Source: Thermoplasmata archaeon (GTDB taxonomy: Archaea > Thermoplasmatota > Thermoplasmata > SG8-5). From it: a stretch of DNA of 14,938 nt. The DNA is taken from assembly GCA_030655715.1 (NCBI GenBank), contig JAUSPR010000083.1:1-14938 (forward strand). Direction: 5' to 3'. Below are positions 1 through 5,394 of this stretch, one piece after another (position 1 is the first letter of the stretch; each line of letters opens with the position of its first letter). The notes beneath the pieces are model-generated. The model was not told the origin of the DNA and did not search any database. It saw only the letters and a list, made by a program, of their open reading frames with translations. The position numbers and the translations under genes are program-made.

Positions 1-24
1 TCCAAATGTCCGAAGGACTTTGGA
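1..24. repeat. Short bulged hairpin repeat (TCCAAA/TTTGGA family), copy 1
   Basis: Bases 1-6 (TCCAAA) pair with 19-24 (TTTGGA), T7 is bulged, and GTCC 8-11 pairs with GGAC 15-18 around a GAA loop. The same hairpin with the same bulged T recurs at 611-635. The window edge cuts the left side, so the element may extend further. Function unknown. Confidence 0.6.
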
Positions 25-87
25 TACAGGGAAAATCGAATCCCGACAGGTCCGCTCAACTTTTTTCAATTAAACCATCTCCCATAC

Positions 88-100
88 AAAAGGCTTTTAA
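88..100 (+). promoter_or_regulatory. BRE/TATA-like promoter of the 134-451 gene
   Basis: AAAAGGCTTTTAA ends 33 bases before the ATG at 134. The same AAGG-plus-TTTTA block stands before aIF5A, the cation-efflux gene and the 71-residue protein gene, which supports a promoter role. With a start site about 26 bases downstream of the box centre, the mRNA would begin near the GAGGGAGG ribosome-binding site at 124-131. Confidence 0.5.
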
Positions 101-133
101 CCACCCTCCGCATTATTCCCACAGAGGGAGGCT

Positions 134-451
134 ATGACAGACGACGAATTTCAGGGCGTGAAACCGGAAATCGCAATGTACATAAAGCGAATAGGAGACA
201 TGCGAGATGTGGATAAATTCGGTAGAGCGGCACAGCTTTGCGATATGGCGCTGGCTCATGAACCTAGCCCGGCCATGAGGAATGTCATTCTGAATTTTAA
301 AGCAGATTCTTTGTACAGGGTTGGCTGGAAGGTCCAGAGCACCGAAATAATGCAGGACGCCAGGAGCTATTACATCGAAGTTCTTGGCAGTGACCCCGAA
401 GACAATGTGGCCAAGAAAGGGCTTGAGGAAATAGATTTCAGTATCTACTAA
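134..451 (+). CDS. Small helical (TPR-like) hypothetical protein
   Basis: This 105-residue protein is not recognised with confidence. It has no signal peptide or membrane segment and looks soluble and all-helical. Residues 30-75 (AAQLCDMALAHEP, then LNFKADSLYRVG) resemble a degenerate tetratricopeptide helix pair, and residues 78-102 read like another, containing a YIEVLGSDPEDNVAKKGLEE stretch typical of TPR ends. If so, it would be a small scaffold or adaptor. The start at 134 is well supported by GAGGGAGG two bases upstream of the ATG. It stands alone: its 3' side opens into a 446-base intergenic region with two simple hairpins and repeats. The pdxT gene further on is co-directional but has its own promoter. 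Confidence 0.7.
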   Translation: MTDDEFQGVKPEIAMYIKRIGDMRDVDKFGRAAQLCDMALAHEPSPAMRNVILNFKADSLYRVGWKVQSTEIMQDARSYYIEVLGSDPEDNVAKKGLEEIDFSIY

Positions 452-467
452 ACTACCAGACCCTAAA

Positions 468-494
468 GTGGCTCTTTATAATTTAAGAAGCCAC
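468..494 (+). terminator. Hairpin downstream of the 134-451 gene
   Basis: GTGGCT 468-473 pairs with AGCCAC 489-494. The stem can extend inward with CTT/AAG around an A/T-rich loop. It starts 17 bases after the stop codon and may define the mRNA 3' end. No long U tract follows, so a terminator role is only a suggestion. Confidence 0.35.
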
Positions 495-500
495 ATACCC

Positions 501-519
501 AGCCCTCACAGGCAGGGCT
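501..519 (+). other. Second small hairpin in the intergenic region
   Basis: AGCCCT 501-506 pairs with AGGGCT 514-519 around a 7-base loop. It sits just after the 468-494 hairpin; together they could act as a tandem 3'-end structure. Confidence 0.3.
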
Positions 520-554
520 TGAATTGATTGAGATATCGGTGTTTATCATTCAGT

Positions 555-674
555 CTCGTTCCAAATGTCCTCTTACTGCTCGTAGTTCCAAATCCCAAAA
601 CACCCCCTCGTTCCAAATGTCCGCAGACTTTGGAAACCGAATAAATTTGGATGCCAGATAAATTTGGATACCGA
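555..674. repeat. Cluster of TCCAAA / TTTGGA repeats
   Basis: CTCGTTCCAAATGTCC occurs at 555-570 and again at 607-622, 52 bases apart. The second copy forms a full hairpin at 611-635: TTCCAAA pairs with TTTGGAA, T618 is bulged, and GTC pairs with GAC. A tandem pair of ATAAATTTGGAT units follows at 642-653 and 658-669. Bases 1-24 carry the same hairpin. The rest of the 452-897 gap holds the hairpins at 468-519, the structured repeat at 768-862 and the pdxT promoter; I see no gene in it. Confidence 0.6.
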
Positions 675-767
675 TAAAAACAGACGGGGCATGTTGCTGG
701 GAATACATCTTGATTCCACATGAGATTGCTGGGAACTTCAGTGCCTAACATTTGTTTCCGGGCCTGG

Positions 768-862
768 AAGTTTACATGTGTAGGCCATGCACCTTATTAT
801 CAAAGTCATATGGCTTTGATTTCATATGCAGAACAATGCACGGTGCATAGCACCAAGCTCCA
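768..862 (+). repeat. Structured dispersed repeat, copy 1 of 3
   Basis: The outer stem is GCCATGCACC 784-793 with GGTGCATAGC 842-851 (one mismatch). The inner hairpin is ATCAAAGTC 799-807 with GGCTTTGAT 812-820 (one G-U pair) around ATAT. The copy shares the leading AAGTTTACATGTGTAGGCC block with the copies at 4473 and 8162, but its 3' tail after the outer stem diverges from the GGCGGTCTG tail of the others. Its end lies right against the pdxT promoter. Confidence 0.75.
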
Positions 863-866
863 CAAT

Positions 867-874
867 CATTTTAA
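867..874 (+). promoter_or_regulatory. TATA-like box of pdxT
   Basis: CATTTTAA lies 24 bases before the pdxT ATG at 898, a spacing that would give a leaderless or nearly leaderless mRNA. It begins 16 bases after the outer stem of the structured repeat ends. Confidence 0.4.
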
Positions 875-897
875 CCGGAATCACTATTGCCGGAAGC

Positions 898-1494
898 ATG
901 AATGTCGGAGTCCTGGCCCTGCAAGGTGATGTGAGCGAGCATATTGCCGCGTTGGAATCGGCCATGAAGCGATTGGGCTTGGATGGAAAAGTTATTCCGG
1001 TTAGACGCACGTCCGAACTTGCCAATGCATCGGCCTTGCTCATGCCTGGCGGAGAAAGCACCACCATCGCAAAGCAGCTTCAGAGATTCGGGCTCAGGGA
1101 ACCAATTATTGAATTTGCCATGGCAGGCAAACCTGTCATGGGAACTTGCGCAGGCTGTATTTTGCTGGCCAAGGAAATTCTGGATCAAAAAGGCCCGGAA
1201 GAAGTGAGACCTCTTGGACTCATTGACATCTCGATTCGGAGAAACGCGTTCGGCAGGCAAAAGGAATCTTTTGAAAGGCCAATTAAAATTACGGGCCTAG
1301 AACAGGATTTCCCTGGCATATTTATCAGGGCGCCGAAAATCGAGAGAATCAGTGAGACAGTGGAATCGCTGGCTATGTTGGGCAAAGAGCATATCATGGT
1401 CAAACAGGGCAATGTGCTGGCTCTGACATTCCATCCTGAACTTGGAACGGACGACCGGGTGCATGCTCTATTTCTAAAAATGCTCAGGCCTTGA
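898..1494 (+). CDS. pdxT: Pyridoxal 5'-phosphate synthase glutaminase subunit PdxT
   Basis: PdxT hydrolyses glutamine and channels ammonia to PdxS, which builds pyridoxal 5'-phosphate from ribose 5-phosphate and glyceraldehyde 3-phosphate. This 198-residue protein is the normal family length. It starts MNVGVLALQGDVSEH, has the PGGEST glutamine-binding loop at residues 50-55, the nucleophile Cys84 in GTCAG, the RRNAFGRQ block at 114-121, and His179 and Glu181 in FHPEL completing the class I amidotransferase triad. An in-frame ATG at 826 exists, but it would place the repeat's outer stem in the coding region and add 24 unconserved residues; 898 gives the canonical N-terminus. No pdxS is in the window, so the synthase subunit must be encoded elsewhere. 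Its 3' end overlaps that of the convergent GGGP synthase gene by 11 bases. Confidence 0.95.
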   Translation: MNVGVLALQGDVSEHIAALESAMKRLGLDGKVIPVRRTSELANASALLMPGGESTTIAKQLQRFGLREPIIEFAMAGKPVMGTCAGCILLAKEILDQKGPEEVRPLGLIDISIRRNAFGRQKESFERPIKITGLEQDFPGIFIRAPKIERISETVESLAMLGKEHIMVKQGNVLALTFHPELGTDDRVHALFLKMLRP

Positions 1495-2167
1495 TTGCCC
1501 GAACTATTTGCTTGAATCTCTCGGAAACGCCCTCTTCCTCGACAATTGTGCCAGTAACAATAATGTCTGCACCTGCCTTCACAGCTGCCATAGCTGCCTC
1601 GGGCGTCCTTATCCCGCCGCCGACAATAAGTGGTATGTCAATGGCCTGGCTCACGCCGGTAATCAATTTTGAAGGCACAGGTTCAGGAGCGCCCGACCCG
1701 GCTTCCAGGTATATCAATTTCATGCCGAGAAGCTCGCCGGCCACCGAATAACCAATTGCTGTATTGACATCGTCCTTTCGCACCAGCTCAGCCTCGCCGA
1801 CCATGCCGGCTTCCATGCCTGGCTCGACAATAATGTAGCCCATAGAAATTGGCTCCAGACCACTCTTTTTTATCAGGGCAGCGGCCTTCATCTGCTCGCC
1901 CAGAAGAAATTTCGGATTTCTTGAATTGAGAAGGCTCATGAAGTAAATGGCATCGGCCTTTAGGGAAACTGCGCTCGCCGCTGTCGGGAACAGAATTACA
2001 GGAATATCGACAACTTTCTTGATTGCCACGACGGTTGCATCCAGAATGTCCTGGGTAACGCCTGTGGAACCGCCAAGCATTATTGCGTCAGTACCAATTT
2101 CGGCAGCACTCTTGGAAATGCTGGCTGCGATATCCGGCTCCTGTTCGTAAGGATCGAGCAGGGTCAT
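1484..2167 (-). CDS. Geranylgeranylglyceryl phosphate synthase (5'-end interrupted by TGA)
   Basis: The enzyme joins sn-glycerol 1-phosphate to geranylgeranyl diphosphate, the first ether bond of archaeal lipids. The TIM-barrel motifs are present: MTLLDP at the start, GTDAIMLGGSTGVT, FPTAASAVSLKADAIYFMSLLNS, YLEAGSGAPEPV, and the phosphate-binding VGGGIRTPEAA and GADIIVTGTIVEE near the C-terminus. As written, the frame opens at 2167 and gives 227 residues. The frame clearly continues upstream in family-like sequence (EKLKTQKLH) to a TGA at 2197-2195 and beyond it to an ATG at 2218. That ATG overlaps the stop of the upstream prenyltransferase gene and has GGAG seven bases before it. The native product would be 244 residues. 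Either translation restarts at 2167, or the TGA is a mutation or read error. No good ribosome-binding site precedes 2167. Confidence 0.9.
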   Translation of the reverse strand: MTLLDPYEQEPDIAASISKSAAEIGTDAIMLGGSTGVTQDILDATVVAIKKVVDIPVILFPTAASAVSLKADAIYFMSLLNSRNPKFLLGEQMKAAALIKKSGLEPISMGYIIVEPGMEAGMVGEAELVRKDDVNTAIGYSVAGELLGMKLIYLEAGSGAPEPVPSKLITGVSQAIDIPLIVGGGIRTPEAAMAAVKAGADIIVTGTIVEEEGVSERFKQIVRAIKA

Positions 2168-2218
2168 GTGAAGTTTCTGGGTCTTCAGTTTCTCTCAAAT
2201 ATATTCCATCACGTTCAT
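2168..2218 (-). pseudogene. Detached N-terminal segment of the GGGP synthase gene with in-frame TGA
   Basis: Read on the minus strand from ATG 2218-2216 the codons give MNVMEYI, then TGA (2197-2195), then EKLKTQKLH running into the MTLLDP start of the annotated frame. The ATG shares a base with the TGA stop of the upstream gene (TGATG), a translational-coupling arrangement, and GGAG lies at 2229-2226. A single C-to-T change from CGA (Arg) would explain the stop. Confidence 0.75.
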
Positions 2219-3048
2219 CATATCACTCCAAGGAGGAAGGCAAGCAACGCGGCGAACATCGCCAGCTTGGCACTTTCCGATGTTTTTTCGGCATTACGGG
2301 AAAGTATGAATGCTGCATAAATAAATATCGCATCCGAGAAAAGCACTGTGACCAGGAAGAAGAAACCGAATATGCCGAGGATGTAAGGCAATGGGCTGAG
2401 GCCAATGCCTATCAAAAAGGCGATGGAAGCCACATATCCTGCTCTTTTTTTCCCGATTTTCATGGGTAAAGTTTTTCTGCCCTCATCGCCAGCCATGTCC
2501 TGGATGTCCTTGGCTATCTCGCGGCCAAGTGTGGCAAAGAATGAGAGGAGGAACATGAACAGCACTGGCACCATAATTTCTGGAAACTTTTCAAGAACCG
2601 CCAGACCGCCAAACAGGAATAGTGATGCGGTCAGCCAGCTAATCATAATATTTCCGGAAAGACCCATGGACTTGGTCTTGAACTCGTAGGCAAGCATGAT
2701 TGCCAGGTTGATGAGGATTATGAGCATGCAATAGAGACTGAGCCAGAGGCCCAGAATTATGGCTGCGATAAACAGGATGCCTGAAAAGGCGGCTGCATTG
2801 CGCGGCTTGACCTTTCCGGCCGGAATTGGGCGCTCAGGATGATTTTTCCTGTCGATATTTCTGTCCAGATAGTCATTTAGCGTGTTTCCCGCGCCTGTGA
2901 ACATGAAGACCACCAGGGAGGCGGCGAGTACCTCTATCAAGGGGATTGAATAGAGGTCCAACTTTGCTGCAACCAGGCTGACCGCGATTATTGACAATAT
3001 CGCCATCAGGCAGTTTTTTGGTCTGAGAAGCTGAATGTAACCGTACAT
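2218..3048 (-). CDS. UbiA-family prenyltransferase, probable digeranylgeranylglyceryl phosphate synthase
   Basis: This integral membrane enzyme transfers the second geranylgeranyl chain to GGGP, the next step after the product of the downstream gene. The protein is 276 residues with about eight hydrophobic segments. The first Asp-rich motif is NDYLDRNIDRKNHPERPIPAG (N58, D59, D62, D66) and the second is DIQDMAGDEGRKTLP (D181, D184, D188); both bind Mg-diphosphate in the UbiA family. The RPIPAG tail and adjacency to GGGP synthase favour the archaeal lipid role over quinone prenylation. I chose ATG 3048 over an in-frame TTG at 3051. The stop overlaps the apparent native ATG of GGGP synthase, so the two form one operon. 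Confidence 0.9.
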   Translation of the reverse strand: MYGYIQLLRPKNCLMAILSIIAVSLVAAKLDLYSIPLIEVLAASLVVFMFTGAGNTLNDYLDRNIDRKNHPERPIPAGKVKPRNAAAFSGILFIAAIILGLWLSLYCMLIILINLAIMLAYEFKTKSMGLSGNIMISWLTASLFLFGGLAVLEKFPEIMVPVLFMFLLSFFATLGREIAKDIQDMAGDEGRKTLPMKIGKKRAGYVASIAFLIGIGLSPLPYILGIFGFFFLVTVLFSDAIFIYAAFILSRNAEKTSESAKLAMFAALLAFLLGVI

Positions 3049-3068
3049 CAATAGCGGATTGGTGCGAG

Positions 3069-3083
3069 CATATTAATCTTTTT
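3069..3083 (-). promoter_or_regulatory. TATA-like promoter of the ether-lipid operon
   Basis: On the minus strand AAAAAGATTAATATG ends 20 bases before ATG 3048, consistent with leaderless transcription. The intergenic region 3049-3186 is shared with the divergent aIF5A promoter. Confidence 0.4.
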
Positions 3084-3146
3084 GTGATTGCCCGATTAAG
3101 CATATGAGAGATATTTCAAGAAAAATGGGTTAGACACTTCAAACGC

Positions 3147-3157
3147 AAGGCTTTTAA
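3147..3157 (+). promoter_or_regulatory. BRE/TATA-like promoter of the aIF5A operon
   Basis: AAGGCTTTTAA ends 29 bases before ATG 3187 and is almost identical to the box before the 134-451 gene. A GAGGT ribosome-binding site lies at 3174-3178. Confidence 0.5.
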
Positions 3158-3186
3158 TGTACAGTGAAATACCGAGGTCGATTATT

Positions 3187-3573
3187 ATGGCATGGGAACA
3201 AGCCGAAGTCAGAGCCCTGAAAGAAGGACGCTATGTATTGATAGATGACGAACCCTGTAGGATAACCAGCCTGTCAACATCCAAGCCCGGGAAGCATGGT
3301 GAAGCAAAGGCTCGGGTCGAGGGTGTCGGAATATTCGACGGACAGAAGAGGAGCTTTGTTCATCCAGTTTCACACAAGGTAAAGGTCCCTATGATTGACA
3401 AACGTGCCGGCCAGGTACTTGCAATCGTCGGCAATGAAGTTCAAATGATGGATATGGTTACTTACGAAACATTCAACATCCCGATTCCGGACGAGTTCAA
3501 GGACGACCTCAAAGAAGGCGCCGAGATACAGTATCTCATTGCCATGGACAGAAAAAAGATCACGAGAGTATGA
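3187..3573 (+). CDS. Translation initiation factor 5A (aIF5A), hypusine-containing
   Basis: aIF5A is the archaeal homologue of eIF5A/EF-P and helps the ribosome through difficult peptide bonds, using a hypusine made on one lysine. The 128-residue protein opens MAWEQAEVRALKEGRYVLIDD. It has the modification loop STSKPGKHGEAKA with Lys36 as the expected site; the N-terminal SH3-like half runs to about residue 68 and an OB-fold half follows. An upstream in-frame ATG at 3157 overlaps the TATA-like box and would add ten non-family residues; 3187 has GAGGT eight bases upstream. It is followed after three bases by an agmatinase-family gene, which fits a shared role in hypusine or polyamine metabolism. 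No deoxyhypusine synthase gene is in the window. Confidence 0.95.
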   Translation: MAWEQAEVRALKEGRYVLIDDEPCRITSLSTSKPGKHGEAKARVEGVGIFDGQKRSFVHPVSHKVKVPMIDKRAGQVLAIVGNEVQMMDMVTYETFNIPIPDEFKDDLKEGAEIQYLIAMDRKKITRV

Positions 3574-3576
3574 TGA

Positions 3577-4419
3577 ATGAACGGAACTTTATTTTCTGAT
3601 GCACATGCGGTTTTCAGCAATAGCAAGTATGTAATATTCGGCGTGCCGCTTGATTTGACTGGCACGCATAGACGGGGCACGGGTAAAGGCCCTGAATCCA
3701 TCAGAAATGAATCTTACACATATGAATCCTTCATGCCTGATTTGGAAATCGATTTCTCAGAAATTCCAACTTATGACAAAGGAGACCTTCCGATGAAAGA
3801 GCCCCAGAAGGAAATATCCGAGGTTGTTAAGGAAATCCTGGCCGCCAAAAAGGTTCCCATCATGTTGGGAGGCGAGCATTCTGTTTCTCCTTATGCCGTT
3901 GCAGAATTTGCTGATGTTTCCGTGCTGGTGTTCGATGCCCATCTGGATTACAGGGACGAGTTGAAGGGGGACAAGAACAACCATGCTTGCGCAATCAGGC
4001 GCATGGATGAGATTATTTCTCCTGAAAAAATCCTCCCGGTAGGTATCAGATCGATATGCAAATCAGAGTTAAATGATGCTAAACGCCTTAACCTGAAATA
4101 CATCACGGCAGACAAAGCCAGGGAGCTTGGTACAAAGGAACTGATAGCATTCATTGATGATTATCTGCCTGGAAACCTCTATGTTTCGGTAGACATAGAC
4201 GGCATTGACCCGGCATTCGCGCCCGGCGTGGGAACACCGGAGCCGTTCGGCTTGGAGCCTGTCATGGTAAGGGACATAATCCGGCATGTCGCTCCAAGAA
4301 CGTCAGGTTTTGACATCGTAGAAGTTTGCCCGCCAGTTGACAATGGTAATACCGCGGCGCTTGCGGCAAGATTTGTAAAAGATTTCATAGGCGCCCGCGA
4401 ATTCGGCCTAAACTACTAG
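3577..4419 (+). CDS. speB: Agmatinase-family ureohydrolase
   Basis: Members hydrolyse agmatine to putrescine and urea with a two-manganese centre. The 280-residue protein has the full ligand set: His101 in GGEHSV, Asp120, His122 and Asp124 in FDAHLD, and Asp206 and Asp208 in SVDIDGIDP, plus NHACAIRR at 135-142 and the family-typical PGVGTPEPFG at 216-225. Only three bases separate it from aIF5A (TGATGAATG), so the two are surely cotranscribed. In haloarchaea an agmatinase-like enzyme has been proposed to act in the hypusine pathway through an agmatine-derived intermediate, so its substrate here could be agmatine, aminopropylagmatine or an aIF5A-bound intermediate. The symbol reflects family, not proven substrate. 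Confidence 0.88.
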   Translation: MNGTLFSDAHAVFSNSKYVIFGVPLDLTGTHRRGTGKGPESIRNESYTYESFMPDLEIDFSEIPTYDKGDLPMKEPQKEISEVVKEILAAKKVPIMLGGEHSVSPYAVAEFADVSVLVFDAHLDYRDELKGDKNNHACAIRRMDEIISPEKILPVGIRSICKSELNDAKRLNLKYITADKARELGTKELIAFIDDYLPGNLYVSVDIDGIDPAFAPGVGTPEPFGLEPVMVRDIIRHVAPRTSGFDIVEVCPPVDNGNTAALAARFVKDFIGAREFGLNY

Positions 4420-4472
4420 TCCCTGAATTGTCAATTATTTTCAAGAAATTGCATTAATCGATTCGGGACTCG

Positions 4473-4566
4473 AAGTTCAGGTGTGTAGGCCCTGCACCTG
4501 ATTTATCAAAGCCATTATGCTTTGATGAAATATGCAATAATATCACGGTGCATGGCGGTCTGCCAC
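4473..4566 (+). repeat. Structured dispersed repeat, copy 2 of 3
   Basis: The outer stem is GCCCTGCACC 4489-4498 with GGTGCATGGC 4547-4556 (one mismatch). The inner hairpin is ATCAAAGCC 4505-4513 with TGCTTTGAT 4518-4526 (one mismatch). It starts AAGTTCAGGTGTGTAGGCC and ends GGCGGTCTGCCAC. It lies between the convergent ends of the agmatinase and coiled-coil genes and fills most of that gap. Confidence 0.75.
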
Positions 4567-4570
4567 ACTT

Positions 4571-5302
4571 TTACCTGTAGCCAGGTATATTATCCGACTT
4601 CTTGAAAATACTATCAAAATCGAATTTTTCCATCTCTTCATCAAATTTTCTCTTGAACCCTGCCATACGCTTCTGGACCTTGGTGAGGTCAGAATCTTCC
4701 TTCTCCATCATCTTGTTGATGCGCTTCATGTCCCCGAACAGGGCCTTGTCAATATTGAATCCGCAGAGTGCCATGATGGACAATGTGTTCCTAATAATCT
4801 TCAGTTCCATTTCAATTTTCTTGGCAGGTTCGATTTTATAGACTTTCTTGTTTAGCTTGATGAGGTATTCTCTATGATTCTTCAGGGCCGAGAGCATGTT
4901 TTCCATTCTTTTACCATATTTCAGGACATGTTCGTCGGTCGTGAGAAGTGACTGGCCTATTCGGTCTATGGCACCGGCGTCGCCTTTCTTGGACCTGGAA
5001 TTCATCTCAAGAGCAGTCATGAAAATATCCTCTCTCTTGGTCCTGGTTTCCATTTTACCTTCAAGGCTGGCAATCTGCTTCTGCTGGGCCTTGGTGGTCC
5101 TGGCCAATGCATCCAGTTCACCCCTGAGTTTGGAATTCTGCTTTTTCAGGTTCTCAATCACCCTGTTGACTTCTTTCAAGGTAGGCTCGACCTTCTTGGA
5201 CTCTTCAATCTTTGGTTTTGTTGTCTTGGGCCTGGTGGCTGGTTTTGCCTTGCTGGTTGCGGCCTTTTTCTTCGGCTTTGCCTTGGTTTTTACCGTTGCC
5301 AT
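4571..5302 (-). CDS. Coiled-coil protein with lysine/alanine/proline-rich basic tail
   Basis: This 243-residue protein belongs to no family I can name. Residues 1-38 are almost only K, A, T and P (MATVKTKAKPKKKAATSKAK at the start), a low-complexity basic tail like those of histone H1 or nucleoid-binding proteins. Residues 40-90 show heptad-like spacing (VNRVIENLKKQNSKLRGELD) and should form a coiled coil. The rest is charged and helical (residues 91-225), ending FDSIFKKSDNIPGYR. It has no membrane segment and one cysteine. The tail suggests binding to nucleic acid or another polyanion, the coil dimerisation; that is inference. ATG 5302 is preferred to an in-frame TTG at 5305. A TATA-like box stands about 28 bases upstream, so the mRNA is probably leaderless, divergent from the transporter gene. 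Confidence 0.8.
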   Translation of the reverse strand: MATVKTKAKPKKKAATSKAKPATRPKTTKPKIEESKKVEPTLKEVNRVIENLKKQNSKLRGELDALARTTKAQQKQIASLEGKMETRTKREDIFMTALEMNSRSKKGDAGAIDRIGQSLLTTDEHVLKYGKRMENMLSALKNHREYLIKLNKKVYKIEPAKKIEMELKIIRNTLSIMALCGFNIDKALFGDMKRINKMMEKEDSDLTKVQKRMAGFKRKFDEEMEKFDFDSIFKKSDNIPGYR

Positions 5303-5328
5303 CAACCGACTGTATGCAGCCTTTTAGA

Positions 5329-5337
5329 TAATAAGCT
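5329..5337 (-). promoter_or_regulatory. TATA-like box of the coiled-coil protein gene
   Basis: On the minus strand CTTATTATC followed by TAAAAGG lies 27-35 bases before ATG 5302. No better ribosome-binding site is visible. Confidence 0.35.
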
Positions 5338-5359
5338 TCCCATGAAATTTTCAACCCTG

Positions 5360-5372
5360 AAAAAGGTTTTAT
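5360..5372 (+). promoter_or_regulatory. BRE/TATA-like promoter of the cation-efflux gene
   Basis: AAAAAGGTTTTAT ends 22 bases before ATG 5395. The in-frame ATG at 5371 sits inside this box, which argues against that upstream start. Confidence 0.45.
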
Positions 5373-5394
5373 GCCGCGTTTATATCCAATGCCC

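Noticed and set aside
555..674. CRISPR array
   Set aside because: The TCCAAA repeats are irregularly spaced and of differing length, with no regular spacers and no cas gene in the window.
768..862. C/D or H/ACA guide RNA, riboswitch or tRNA for the three-copy element
   Set aside because: A TGATGA C-box-like string occurs only in copy 2. The loop is too asymmetric for an H/ACA unit, an ACA 3' of the stems is not conserved, and no tRNA T-loop is present. A riboswitch would be expected 5' of related genes, but copies lie 3' of unrelated ones.
826..897. N-terminal extension of pdxT to an upstream in-frame ATG
   Set aside because: It would code through the structured repeat and the TATA-like box and add residues without family similarity; MNVGVLALQG at 898 is the canonical start.
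2195..2197. Selenocysteine or pyrrolysine readthrough at the GGGP synthase TGA
   Set aside because: Pyrrolysine uses TAG. TGA ends several genes here (pdxT, aIF5A, DGGGP synthase), no selenocysteine insertion hairpin was evident, and the position is not a known Sec site.
4417..4470. Possible terminator AGTCCC/GGGACT after agmatinase
   Set aside because: Only six pairs are separated by more than 40 bases, and extension has mismatches; too weak to annotate.
4896..5327. 143-residue hydrophobic open frame opposite the coiled-coil gene
   Set aside because: Its apparent hydrophobicity is the antisense reading of lysine- and glutamate-rich codons; no ribosome-binding site or family is visible.
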